A DNA stretch of 64,000 nt from VRUE01 sp035318745 (GTDB taxonomy: Bacteria > Actinomycetota > Thermoleophilia > Solirubrobacterales > 70-9), in NCBI GenBank assembly GCA_035318745.1, contig DATHEA010000009.1:53751-117750 (forward strand). The letters are read 5' to 3'. A program made the position numbers and the translations under genes. Below are positions 1 to 8,149 of this stretch, in pieces. The notes below the pieces were generated by a model. It saw only the letters and a program-made list of their open reading frames with translations. It searched no databases and was not told the origin of the DNA. Each line of letters opens with the position of its first letter. The stretch's first letter is position 1.

Positions 1-50
1 CGCTGTTAGATTGCCGCCCGACCTCAACGACCCGACGGAGGAGCATCGAC

Positions 51-329
51 GTGACCAAGGCTGAATTTCTCGATCAACTGGCATCGGATGAGCGTGTGGG
101 CAGCAAGAAGGGCGCGAGCGAGGCACTCGACGCGGTGCTCGAGACGATCACCGAGACCCTGAGCGGCGGCGGCGAGGTCAGCTTCACCGGCTTCGGCAAA
201 TTCCACGTCGCCGAGCGTGGTCCGCGCCAGGGCGTCAACCCACGCACCGGCGAGCGGATCACGATCCCAGGGGGCAAGGTACCCCGCTTCTCCGCCGGAT
301 CGGCGCTGAAGGCCAAGGTCAAGGGCTGA
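51..329 (+). CDS. hup: HU-family DNA-binding protein
   Basis: Histone-like dimeric protein that bends and compacts DNA in the nucleoid. The 92 aa are full family length: two N-terminal helices (about 3-38), a beta-saddle (FTGFGKF, 45-51) and a DNA-binding arm whose tip reads NPRTGE (63-68), the family hallmark proline arm. The residue before that tip is Val where Arg is usual (GVNP rather than GRNP). The GTG start at 51 is chosen because GGAGGAG lies at 37-43. It is not the lysine-rich-tailed long HU of mycobacteria. It is followed within a few bases by the LysM gene, so the two may be cotranscribed. Confidence 0.95.
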   Translation: MTKAEFLDQLASDERVGSKKGASEALDAVLETITETLSGGGEVSFTGFGKFHVAERGPRQGVNPRTGERITIPGGKVPRFSAGSALKAKVKG

Positions 330-388
330 GCTCTAGAGCACCCGCCAGATTTTTCGCCGCTGCTGCCGTCCTCTGCGGCTTCGTCGTC

Positions 389-643
389 GTGATCGTCGTG
401 ATCGCGACGGCACTTGGCGGCGGTGACGATGGGGGAGGCTCCGGCGGCGGCTCGGGCCACGCTGGGCATGTGAAGCAGAGCGAGGCTCCGGCTCATACCG
501 CCAAGATCTACGAAGTGCAGAGCGGCGACACGCTCACCTCGATCGCCCACGAGACCGGTGTGCCGGTTGCGGACATCCTCAAGCTGAATCCCGGGGTCGA
601 TCCCCAGATCCTGATCTCGGGTGAAAAGCTGAAGCTGCGGTGA
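389..643 (+). CDS. LysM-domain membrane-anchored protein
   Basis: The C-terminal ~45 residues form one LysM domain (IYEVQSGDTLTSIAHETG, then a leucine-rich half), a peptidoglycan-binding module. It is preceded by a Gly/Asp/Ser-rich linker. With the GTG at 389 only half of the N-terminal hydrophobic segment is translated. The open frame continues upstream without a stop to a CTG at 326 that overlaps the HU stop codon; this would restore a full Arg-flanked transmembrane helix. The true start is therefore probably upstream of 389. The stop overlaps the next gene as GTGA, which links it to the D,D-carboxypeptidase and supports a cell-wall role. Confidence 0.8.
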   Translation: MIVVIATALGGGDDGGGSGGGSGHAGHVKQSEAPAHTAKIYEVQSGDTLTSIAHETGVPVADILKLNPGVDPQILISGEKLKLR

Positions 644-1827
644 TCGGGGGTCCCGGCCGCTTCCTCGCCGCGCTGATCGCCGCTGCGCTACTCGCCGGAG
701 CTCCCGCGGCCACGGCGAAGCCGCCACAGCTCGAGGCCCGCGCCTGGGCCCTGATCGACGCCGGCTCCGGCGAAGTGCTCGCCTCCCACGCCGCTCCCCG
801 TCAGCTGCCGATCGCCAGTACGACCAAGCTGATGACCGCCTATGTGGCTTTGCGTGAGCTGTCGCTGGGCCGGATCGTCAGGGCGGCGCCGTACGTGCCG
901 GAATACGGCGAGTCGCTGCTGGGGTTGCGGCCCGGGCAGCGGATCAGCGTTCGCGATCTGCTCTACGGCCTGATCCTGCGCAGCGGCAACGATGCCGCCT
1001 ACGACCTCGCCCGCGCCGCCGCCGGCTCGGAGCGGCGCTTCGTCGGCCAGATGAATCGCTACGCCGCGGCGCTTGGGCTCTCCGACACGCACTACGCCAA
1101 CCCGATCGGCCTCGATCAGCGCGGCAATCACTCGAGCGCCGCCGACCTCGTCACCCTGACCCGGCACCTGCTCGAGATCCCGGCCTTCGCCAGGATCGCC
1201 GCTTCGCGCAGCGCAGTGCTGCGCAGCGTCCGCCCGTCGCGACGGATCTCGACGATCAACGAACTGCTCTCGATGGCCCCCTGGGTCAACGGGGTGAAGA
1301 CTGGCCACACTTTCGGCGCCAAGTACGTCCTCGTCGGCTCGGGGAGGCGCAAGGGGGTCGAGCTGATCGCCGCGGTGGTCGGCACCGAGACCGACGAAGA
1401 GCGTTTCGACGACACCCTGCAGCTGCTCGAATACGGCTTCTCCGGGTACCGGAAGCGGGTGCCGATCCACGCCGGGCAGACGCTTGTCACGCCGTCGATT
1501 GCCTATGCGGGCGGCGACTTGAAGCTGCGTGCCGCAAGGACCGTGGCGGTCGGGGTTCGACCCGGGCAACGGATGAGCATCTCGGTGCGAGCGCCGCAAG
1601 AGGTCAAGGGCCCGATCCCCCGCGGGGCCAGGCTGGGCACGGCAGTCGTCCGGGTCGACGGCCTACGGGCGGCGGCGGTTCCGCTGCTGGCGGACCGGAC
1701 GGTGCCGAAGGCGAGCACGTTTGAGCGGGTGCGCAGCTTCGTCGAGGACAATCTGCTCTGGATCGTGCTGGTGCTGTCGGCGATACTGATCGCGGCAGTC
1801 CTTCTGAGGAGGCGCCGCACCAGATGA
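640..1827 (+). CDS. dacB: D-alanyl-D-alanine carboxypeptidase (peptidase S11, PBP5-type)
   Basis: Trims the terminal D-Ala from peptidoglycan pentapeptides at the outer face of the membrane. In 395 aa: signal peptide at 1-26, then the three penicillin-binding motifs S60-T-T-K63, S115-G-N117 and K220-T-G222, all intact. A C-terminal beta-rich domain follows, and a final transmembrane helix with an Arg-rich tail (RRRRTR) anchors the enzyme. The C-terminal helix resembles the actinobacterial DacB layout rather than the amphipathic anchor of E. coli PBP5. GTG start overlaps the LysM stop (GTGA), and the stop overlaps the kinase start (ATGA), so translation is probably coupled on both sides. Confidence 0.95.
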   Translation: MIGGPGRFLAALIAAALLAGAPAATAKPPQLEARAWALIDAGSGEVLASHAAPRQLPIASTTKLMTAYVALRELSLGRIVRAAPYVPEYGESLLGLRPGQRISVRDLLYGLILRSGNDAAYDLARAAAGSERRFVGQMNRYAAALGLSDTHYANPIGLDQRGNHSSAADLVTLTRHLLEIPAFARIAASRSAVLRSVRPSRRISTINELLSMAPWVNGVKTGHTFGAKYVLVGSGRRKGVELIAAVVGTETDEERFDDTLQLLEYGFSGYRKRVPIHAGQTLVTPSIAYAGGDLKLRAARTVAVGVRPGQRMSISVRAPQEVKGPIPRGARLGTAVVRVDGLRAAAVPLLADRTVPKASTFERVRSFVEDNLLWIVLVLSAILIAAVLLRRRRTR

Positions 1828-2780
1828 TTCTCACCGTAACCCTCAATGCCGCGATCGACCGCACGGTCGCGGTGCCGAATTTCCGCCTCGGCCACCGCCA
1901 CCGGGCGGTCGAGAGCCGCACGGTCGCCGGCGGCAAGGGGATCAACGTCGCTCGTGCCCTGCGTCTGCTCGGACGGCCGGTGGTCGCCGCCGGATTCGCC
2001 GGCGGGCCGACCGGCAACCGGATGCTGGAACAGCTGCGCAACGAGGCGATCCTGACCGACTTCACCTGGATCGCGGGCGACACCCGGATCAACATGGCGG
2101 TCGTCGACCCGACCTCGGGAGAGCAGACCGAGATCAACGAGCGCGGGCCGGCGGTCAGTCCGGAGGAGGTCGAGCGCTTCGTCGAGCGCCTGCGCTACCT
2201 CGCTCGCGGGGCGAAGATCTGCGTGCTTGCCGGCACCCTGCCACCCGGTGCCGGGGCGGAGCTCTATGCACGGCTGGTCGAGGACCTGCGCGAGTGCGGC
2301 GTCAGGTCGATTCTCGACTCGGAGGGCGAGGCGATGCTGGCCGGCCTGCGCGCCGGGGCATCGGTGGTCACGCCCAACGAGCGCGAGGCGGAGGAGCTGG
2401 TCGGGCAGGAGTTCTCCGACGGCGACGACTTCGTCCAGGGGCTCTCCGAGCTGGTCCGGCTCGGGGCCGGCGAAGCCGCGATCACGCGGCCCGACGGCTG
2501 CGTCGCCGTCGTCGGCGAGGGCGCCGAGCGGCGCCTGCTCGAAGTTCGGACCAAGCCGTTGGAGCCGGTCTCGACGGTCGGCTCCGGGGATGCCTTTCTC
2601 GCCGGCTATGCCGCCGGCATCTATGACGGACGCGAGCCGGAGGAATGCCTCGCCTATGGCGTCGCCTGCGGCGCCGAGTCGACCCAGCACTTCGGTGCCG
2701 GCACTGTCGACCGCCGCCGGGTCGAGCGGCTGCTCGACGAGGTCGAGGTGCGGGACTTGGGGGTCCACGCGGAAGTGTAG
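1824..2780 (+). CDS. 1-phosphofructokinase-type PfkB sugar kinase
   Basis: PfkB/ribokinase-superfamily kinase, 318 aa, phosphorylating a hexose phosphate with ATP. Visible motifs: substrate-side GGKGIN (36-41), the N-terminal strand TLNAAIDRT typical of the FruK/LacC/PfkB-2 branch, and the anion-hole and catalytic-base motif GSGDAF with D256. That branch includes 1-phosphofructokinase, tagatose-6-phosphate kinase and PfkB; the sequence does not separate them, and no PTS gene is adjacent to favour fructose-1-phosphate. The ATG overlaps the preceding stop by 4 nt (ATGA). It is transcribed with cell-wall and purine genes, which gives little clue to its substrate. Confidence 0.88.
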   Translation: MILTVTLNAAIDRTVAVPNFRLGHRHRAVESRTVAGGKGINVARALRLLGRPVVAAGFAGGPTGNRMLEQLRNEAILTDFTWIAGDTRINMAVVDPTSGEQTEINERGPAVSPEEVERFVERLRYLARGAKICVLAGTLPPGAGAELYARLVEDLRECGVRSILDSEGEAMLAGLRAGASVVTPNEREAEELVGQEFSDGDDFVQGLSELVRLGAGEAAITRPDGCVAVVGEGAERRLLEVRTKPLEPVSTVGSGDAFLAGYAAGIYDGREPEECLAYGVACGAESTQHFGAGTVDRRRVERLLDEVEVRDLGVHAEV

Positions 2781-2819
2781 GCTGGCTGTTCAACGCCACC
2801 ACTTCCTTGGAGGATCGAT

Positions 2820-4025
2820 TTGGAGATCGACATCGGTCGAGGCAAGAAGGGGAGGCGCGCTTACGGATTCGATGACATCGCGATCGTTCCGTCGCGCCGC
2901 ACCCGCGATCCCGACGACATAGACATCAGTTGGGACCTAGGTCCCTATCGCTTCGAATTGCCCCTGGTCGCCTCGGCGATGGATGGTGTGGTCAGTCCCG
3001 ACACCGCCGTCCTCGTCAACCAGCTCGGCGGTCTGGGAGTGCTCAACCTGGAGGGGGTCTGGACCCGCTTCGAGGATGCCGAGGAGCAGCTGGAGAAGGT
3101 CGCCGCCGCGCCCAAGCACGAGGCCACCCGGATCATGCAGGAGATCTACACCGAGCCGGTCAAGCCGGCGCTGATCGGCAAGCGGATCGCCGAGATCAAG
3201 GAGCGGGGCGCGGTTGCCTGCGGCTCGCTGACGCCGCAGAAGGTGCGCGAGCACTACGAGATCGCGGTCGAGGCGGGGATCGACATCCTCGTCATCCAGG
3301 GCACGGTGATCTCGGCCGAACACGTCTCGACCACCGTCGAGCCGCTCAACCTGAAGGAGTTCATCTCCGAGGTGCCGGTGCCGACCGTGGTCGGTGGCTG
3401 TGCCTCCTACTCGACCGGGCTGCACCTGATGCGGACCGGCGCCGTCGGCGTTCTGGTCGGGGTCGGCCCCGGCGCCGCCTGTACGACGCGCGGCGTGCTC
3501 GGGATCGGCGTCCCGCAGGCAACGGCGATCGCCGACGTCGCCGCGGCCCGTGCCCAGCACATGCTGGAGACCGGCGAATACGTCAACGTGATCGCCGATG
3601 GCGGCATGCGCACCGGTGGCGACGTCTCCAAGGCGATCGCGGTGGGTGCCGACGCGGTGATGGTCGGCTCGCCTCTGGCCCGCGCCAAGGAGGCGCCGGG
3701 TCGCGGCTTCCACTGGGGGATGGCCACCTTCCATCCCTCTTTGCCCCGGGGAACCCGGGTCTCGACCAAGCAGGACGGGACGATGGAGGAGATCCTGCTC
3801 GGCCCCGCCCAGGAGAACGACGGCACCTTCAACCTGATGGGGGCGCTGAAAACGTCGATGGCAACCACCGGCTACGAGGACATCCGTTCCTTCCAGCGGG
3901 CCGAGGTGATGGTCGCGCCGGCGCTGATGAGCGAGGGCAAGAAGCTGCAGAACGAGCAGTCGGTCGGGATGGGCTCGAATGGCCGGGCGGCGGTATCCGC
4001 CGGTGTTGGAGTCGCCGACGACTGA
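2820..4025 (+). CDS. guaB3: GuaB3-type IMP dehydrogenase-family protein
   Basis: TIM-barrel protein of the IMPDH/GMP reductase superfamily, 401 aa. The catalytic loop is C221-T-T-R, and the phosphate-binding ADGGMRTGGDV segment is present. No CBS (Bateman) pair interrupts the barrel, and the total is about 90 residues shorter than classical IMPDH, as in the actinobacterial GuaB3 group. Whether GuaB3 acts as an IMP dehydrogenase or, as reported for a cyanobacterial member, a GMP reductase cannot be told from sequence. TTG start at 2820 is supported by GGAGG at 2809-2813. It overlaps the start of guaA, which ties it to guanine nucleotide balance. Confidence 0.93.
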   Translation: MEIDIGRGKKGRRAYGFDDIAIVPSRRTRDPDDIDISWDLGPYRFELPLVASAMDGVVSPDTAVLVNQLGGLGVLNLEGVWTRFEDAEEQLEKVAAAPKHEATRIMQEIYTEPVKPALIGKRIAEIKERGAVACGSLTPQKVREHYEIAVEAGIDILVIQGTVISAEHVSTTVEPLNLKEFISEVPVPTVVGGCASYSTGLHLMRTGAVGVLVGVGPGAACTTRGVLGIGVPQATAIADVAAARAQHMLETGEYVNVIADGGMRTGGDVSKAIAVGADAVMVGSPLARAKEAPGRGFHWGMATFHPSLPRGTRVSTKQDGTMEEILLGPAQENDGTFNLMGALKTSMATTGYEDIRSFQRAEVMVAPALMSEGKKLQNEQSVGMGSNGRAAVSAGVGVADD

Positions 4026-5589
4026 GGCCGGCGCCCGGACAGCGCCGGCCCAGGCCTCCGAGGAGGTACTCGTCCTCGACTTCGGCGGGCAGTACTCCCA
4101 GCTGATCGCGCGAAGAATCCGCGAATGTGGGGTCTTCGCCGAGCTGCTGCCGGCCACCGCTTCGGCGGAGGCGATCCGGGAGCGGGCGCCGAAGGGCCTG
4201 ATCCTGTCCGGGGGTCCCGCTTCGGTGTACGAGCCGGGGGCACCGAGCTTCCCAACCGAGCTGCTCCATCTGGGCATCCCGATGCTTGGCATCTGTTACG
4301 GAATGCAGGCGATGGTCCAGGCGCTCGGAGGCAAGGTCGAAGAGGCGGAGTCGGGCGAGTTCGGGCGGGCCGACTTGACCGTGCGCAACAGCGGCGGCCG
4401 GCTGCTGGGCGGGCTGCCGGAGGAGCAGAGCTGCTGGATGAGCCACCGCGACGCCGTGTTCGAGCCGCCGCCGGGCTTCACCGCGCTCGCCTCGACGCCG
4501 GCCTCGCCGGTGGCCGCCTGCGAGGCGCCCGACCGCGGCCTCTACGGGATCCAGTTCCACCCCGAGGTCGTCCACACCCCCTACGGGACCGAGGTCTTGA
4601 CCCGGTTCCTGCGCGACATCGCCGGCTGCGAGGAGCAGTGGTCGCCTCAATCCGTCATCGCCGAGCAGGTTGCTGCGATTCGGGCTCAGGTCGGCGAGGG
4701 TCAGGTCATCTGCGGGCTCTCGGGCGGCGTCGATTCCTCGGTCGCGGCCCTGCTCGTCCACAAGGCGGTGGGGGAGCAACTGACCTGCGTCTTCGTCGAC
4801 CACGGACTGATGCGGCTGAACGAGGCCGAGCAGGTGGTCGAGGCCTTCAGCCAGTTCGGCATCCCGCTCGTCCACGTCGACGCCGAAGAGCGCTTTCTCG
4901 CCAAGCTCGCCGGGGTCGACGAGCCGGAGCGCAAGCGCAAGATCATCGGCGAGGAGTTCATCCGCGTCTTCGAGGAGGAGGCGGCGAAGCTCGACGAGGT
5001 CGACTTCCTCGTCCAGGGCACCCTCTACTCGGACGTGATCGAGTCCGGCGGCAGCGATCACGCGGCGACGATCAAGTCCCATCACAACGTCGGCGGCCTG
5101 CCCGACGACCTCGAGTTCGACCTGGTCGAGCCGCTGCGGATGCTGTTCAAGGACGAGGTGCGAGCGGTCGGCGCCGAGCTCGGCATGCCCGAGCGGATGG
5201 TCTGGCGACAGCCCTTCCCGGGGCCGGGGTTGGGGATCCGGATCGTCGGTGGCGAGGTGAACAGGGAGCGGCTCGACATCCTGCGCGCCGCCGACGCGAT
5301 CCTCCAAGAGGAGATCCGCGCCGCCGAGCTCTACCGGCAGCTCTGGCAGTCCTTCTGCGTGTTGCCGGTGGTGCGCTCGGTCGGCGTTCAGGGAGACGGT
5401 CGCACCTACGCCTACCCGATCGTGATCCGCGCGGTCACCTCCGACGACGCGATGACCGCCGACTGGGCCCGCCTCCCCTATGACCTGCTGGAGCGCGTCT
5501 CCAACCGGATCATCAACGAGATCAAAGACGTCAATAGGGTGGCGCTCGATATCTCCTCCAAGCCGCCCGCCACGATCGAGTGGGAGTGA
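3979..5589 (+). CDS. guaA: GMP synthase (glutamine-hydrolysing)
   Basis: Makes GMP from XMP, glutamine and ATP. Domains in order: class I glutamine amidotransferase with nucleophile C106 (GICYGM) and the later HPE motif; ATP pyrophosphatase with the P-loop SGGVDSS; C-terminal dimerisation domain ending in the diagnostic PPATIEWE. The 536 aa are slightly long because the ATG at 3979 lies 47 nt inside guaB3. GTG at 4003 or TTG at 4006 would give a more usual N-terminus and a smaller overlap. The pairing of guaB3 with guaA on one transcript puts XMP/GMP interconversion under common control. Confidence 0.97.
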   Translation: MAGRRYPPVLESPTTEAGARTAPAQASEEVLVLDFGGQYSQLIARRIRECGVFAELLPATASAEAIRERAPKGLILSGGPASVYEPGAPSFPTELLHLGIPMLGICYGMQAMVQALGGKVEEAESGEFGRADLTVRNSGGRLLGGLPEEQSCWMSHRDAVFEPPPGFTALASTPASPVAACEAPDRGLYGIQFHPEVVHTPYGTEVLTRFLRDIAGCEEQWSPQSVIAEQVAAIRAQVGEGQVICGLSGGVDSSVAALLVHKAVGEQLTCVFVDHGLMRLNEAEQVVEAFSQFGIPLVHVDAEERFLAKLAGVDEPERKRKIIGEEFIRVFEEEAAKLDEVDFLVQGTLYSDVIESGGSDHAATIKSHHNVGGLPDDLEFDLVEPLRMLFKDEVRAVGAELGMPERMVWRQPFPGPGLGIRIVGGEVNRERLDILRAADAILQEEIRAAELYRQLWQSFCVLPVVRSVGVQGDGRTYAYPIVIRAVTSDDAMTADWARLPYDLLERVSNRIINEIKDVNRVALDISSKPPATIEWE

Positions 5590-5611
5590 ACGCGAGCTAG
5601 GGTCGGCGGCG

Positions 5612-6370
5612 ATGCCGTCCTTTGCCGTATCGATAGCGACCCTCAGCCTCGTGCAGGCCGCGCTCGTGGCGCTGCCTCGGGCGCGGCGGTTTGCCTGGCT
5701 CGATGCCTTCCGCAGTCCCTGGTGGGCGCTGGTGCCCGCGCTCTCGATCGTCGTGGTGATCGGCATCGTCGGTTGGGAAGGCGAATCGGCGACCGCGCTC
5801 TCCTGGCTGGCTCTGGTCGCCGTGCCGCCCTTCGCGGCGCTGGCGCTCGGCTGGCTGATCTACGGCGCCCGGCCGGAGTGGGCGGCGGCGGTTGCGCCGC
5901 TGTTCGTCCTTGCCTGGGCCGCGCCGGGCTCGCTCCTCGGCGAGGCTGCGGCGACGACGCTGACCGCGCTCGGCTGCGTCGGGCTTGGCTGGCTACTGGT
6001 CTCGGTGGCACCGGCGTTCTGGCTGAAGCTGGGGATCTATGCGATGGCCGCCGTCGACACCTGGTTCGTCGCCACCGACCTGCTTCAGGGCCCCAATGCG
6101 ACCCTCACCGCCGCGGCGCCCAGCGGGCTGCCGCGCCTGCAGGTCGCTCACTTCGGGGACGCGCTGATGGGATTCGGGGATTTCTTCGTCGCCGCCACCC
6201 TGGGCTGCCTTCTCGCCATCTCACCTCGCCGCCAGACGCGTGTTGCGTTGCTCGTCGCGGTTCTCGCCCTGGCGTTCGACCTGTTCTTCTTCGCCGTCGA
6301 CACCCTGCCGGCAACGGTCCCAGTCGCCCTGGCCCTGGTCCTGGTCGAGTCGAGAGACCGACGTAAATAA
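5612..6370 (+). CDS. Presenilin-like GxGD intramembrane aspartyl protease candidate
   Basis: 252 aa, almost all hydrophobic, about nine predicted transmembrane helices. I see three presenilin/signal-peptide-peptidase features in order and spacing: an Asp in helix 6 (D149, context YAMAAVDTWF), a G-F-G-D motif at 187-190 opening helix 7 (ALMGFGDFF), and LPATVP (232-237) at the start of helix 9, resembling the PAL motif. This fits the archaeal/bacterial presenilin-homologue layout. No substrate or partner is indicated. The helix-6 residue before Asp is Val rather than the canonical Tyr, so a plain membrane protein of unknown function stays possible. ATG 5612 follows guaA by 22 nt. Confidence 0.55.
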   Translation: MPSFAVSIATLSLVQAALVALPRARRFAWLDAFRSPWWALVPALSIVVVIGIVGWEGESATALSWLALVAVPPFAALALGWLIYGARPEWAAAVAPLFVLAWAAPGSLLGEAAATTLTALGCVGLGWLLVSVAPAFWLKLGIYAMAAVDTWFVATDLLQGPNATLTAAAPSGLPRLQVAHFGDALMGFGDFFVAATLGCLLAISPRRQTRVALLVAVLALAFDLFFFAVDTLPATVPVALALVLVESRDRRK

Positions 6371-6372
6371 TA

Positions 6373-6389
6373 AAAATGAATCTCATTTT
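6373..6389. promoter_or_regulatory. Zur-type operator palindrome
   Basis: Perfect inverted repeat AAAATGA-ATC-TCATTTT in an AT-rich pocket of otherwise GC-rich DNA, 15 nt upstream of the first gene of the zinc uptake operon. The length, the AATGA half-site and the position match operators of the Fur/Zur family in actinobacteria. Zur is encoded at the end of the same operon, so zinc-dependent autorepression is the natural reading. Binding itself is inferred. Confidence 0.75.
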
Positions 6390-6403
6390 GATTTAATGCC
6401 CGC

Positions 6404-8149
6404 GTGCTCGAGACGTTCCAGCTGCCCTTCGTCCAGCGCGGTCTGATCGAGATCCTGATCCTCTCGGTTCCGGCCGGGCTGCTCGGTACCTGGATCGTCA
6501 TGCGCGGGCTGGCCTTCTTCTCCCATGCGGTCGGCACGGCAGCCTTCCCCGGGCTGGTGCTGGCCGACGGGCTGGGTTTTGCCGCGCCGCTAGGGGCCTT
6601 CGCCGCTGCGCTCGTGTTTGCGGTGGGCGTTTCGGTGCTGCGCGGCCGTCGCTCCGGCCAGGACACGGCCGTGGCGCTCGTCCTCGCCGGTTGCCTCGCC
6701 GCCGGCGTCATCCTCGCCAGTGACGTCTTCGGCTCGGGCTCGAACATCGAGACGCTGCTCTTCGGCAGCCTGTTGCTGGTCGACGGTGGCGACATCGGGC
6801 TCGCCGCCGCGGCGGCCGTGGCGACCTTGGTCGCCAGCGCTCTGCTCGGCCGGCACTGGCTCCGCGCCGGCTTCGATCCCGGCCTGGCGGGCCCAGCCCG
6901 GCCGGATCCCCGGGTTTTGGACGCCGTCCTGATCGGCCTCGTCGCTTTGGCGACGGTGGCGGCCCTGACCGTGGTCGGGGCGCTTCTCGTCACCGCACTC
7001 TTCCTGGTGCCTGCTGTCACCGCGCGGTTGCTCACCAGCCGGCTGCGGTCCTGGCAACTGCTCAGCGTCGGTCTGGTCGCGCTCGAGGGTGTCGTAGGGC
7101 TCTGGCTCTCGGTCGAAACCGATGCGCCCCCCGGCGCGACGATCGCCTGTGTTGCGGGAGCCGGTTTCATCGTCGTGGCCGCCGGTCAGGCGGTGGGGCG
7201 GCTGCCGCGCCTCGCCGTCCTCGCAACCGCGCTCGGCGCGTTGGCTCTGCTGGGTGTGGGCTGTGCTGCCACCGGTGGCAACGACGGCGGGAGGCTCGAC
7301 GTGGTCGCGACCACGACTCAGATCGGCGACTTCGCTCGCGAGGTTGGTGGCAGTGCGATCGAAGTCGACCAGATCCTCCAGCCCAATACCGACCCGCACG
7401 ATTACGAGCCTCGCCCGAGCGACGTCAGCGGCGCCGCCGGCGCCTCGCTGGTCTTCGCCAGCGGCGACAACCTCGACAGCTGGGTGGGCCAGGTCGTCTC
7501 CGACAGCGGCAGCGACGCCGAAGTGGTCGATCTCGGCGCGATCGTGCCGGAGCGTCTGCCCGGCGAGTCGACGGGCGCTGAGGCATCGCGCTTCGACCCC
7601 CACTGGTGGCATGACCCGCGCAACGCCGAGGCAGCGGTGAAGAAGATCGAGAGCGCCCTGGCGGTCGCCGACCCCGCCCACAAGGCGCTCTTCGAACGCA
7701 ACGCCGGCGCCTATCTGGGCAAATTGCGGGCGCTCGACGCTGGGATCGCCAAATGCGTCCACTCGGTCCCCCCCAAGCAGCGCAAGCTGGTCACCGACCA
7801 CGACGCGTTCGGCTACTTCGCCAACCGCTACGGGATCGAAATCGTCGGCGCCGTGATTCCCTCGCAGACCACCCAGGCACAGGCATCGGCCAAGGATCTG
7901 AGCGAACTGGCGGAGACGATCGAACGGGAGCACGTCACGGCGATCTTTCCCGAGAGCTCGCTCAGCCCGAAGGTTGCTGAAGCGATCGCCAGTCAGACCG
8001 GCGCTTCTGCCGACCACACCCTCTACGGCGATTCGCTCGGGCCACAGGGCTCTGACGGAGCAACCTACCTTTCGATGGAGGAGGCTAACGCGAACGCGAT
8101 GGTCCGCGGCTTCACCGACGGGCAGCGCGGATGCAGGCCGAGCCCCTGA
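6404..8149 (+). CDS. Zinc ABC transporter permease-substrate-binding fusion (ZnuB-ZnuA)
   Basis: One uninterrupted 581-aa frame carries two parts that are normally separate genes. Residues 1-265 are an ABC-3 family permease with about eight helices. Residues 268-288 look like a retained lipoprotein-type signal (ALALLGVGC, C287), and 295-581 are a cluster 9 metal-binding protein with DPHDYE, DPHWWHDPR and a TDHDAFGYF segment supplying the His/Asp ligands. Topology is sensible: the extra helix would place the binding domain outside the cell. GTG start at 6404 follows the Zur-type palindrome. It overlaps the ATPase gene by 19 nt. A second, unfused permease is encoded downstream. Confidence 0.85.
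   Translation: MLETFQLPFVQRGLIEILILSVPAGLLGTWIVMRGLAFFSHAVGTAAFPGLVLADGLGFAAPLGAFAAALVFAVGVSVLRGRRSGQDTAVALVLAGCLAAGVILASDVFGSGSNIETLLFGSLLLVDGGDIGLAAAAAVATLVASALLGRHWLRAGFDPGLAGPARPDPRVLDAVLIGLVALATVAALTVVGALLVTALFLVPAVTARLLTSRLRSWQLLSVGLVALEGVVGLWLSVETDAPPGATIACVAGAGFIVVAAGQAVGRLPRLAVLATALGALALLGVGCAATGGNDGGRLDVVATTTQIGDFAREVGGSAIEVDQILQPNTDPHDYEPRPSDVSGAAGASLVFASGDNLDSWVGQVVSDSGSDAEVVDLGAIVPERLPGESTGAEASRFDPHWWHDPRNAEAAVKKIESALAVADPAHKALFERNAGAYLGKLRALDAGIAKCVHSVPPKQRKLVTDHDAFGYFANRYGIEIVGAVIPSQTTQAQASAKDLSELAETIEREHVTAIFPESSLSPKVAEAIASQTGASADHTLYGDSLGPQGSDGATYLSMEEANANAMVRGFTDGQRGCRPSP

Noticed and set aside
3829..5766. Long open frame (645 codons) on the minus strand under guaA
   Set aside because: Antisense to a certain gene; the composition (Asp/Arg/Gly/Leu-rich without motifs) is what high-GC codon bias produces on the opposite strand.
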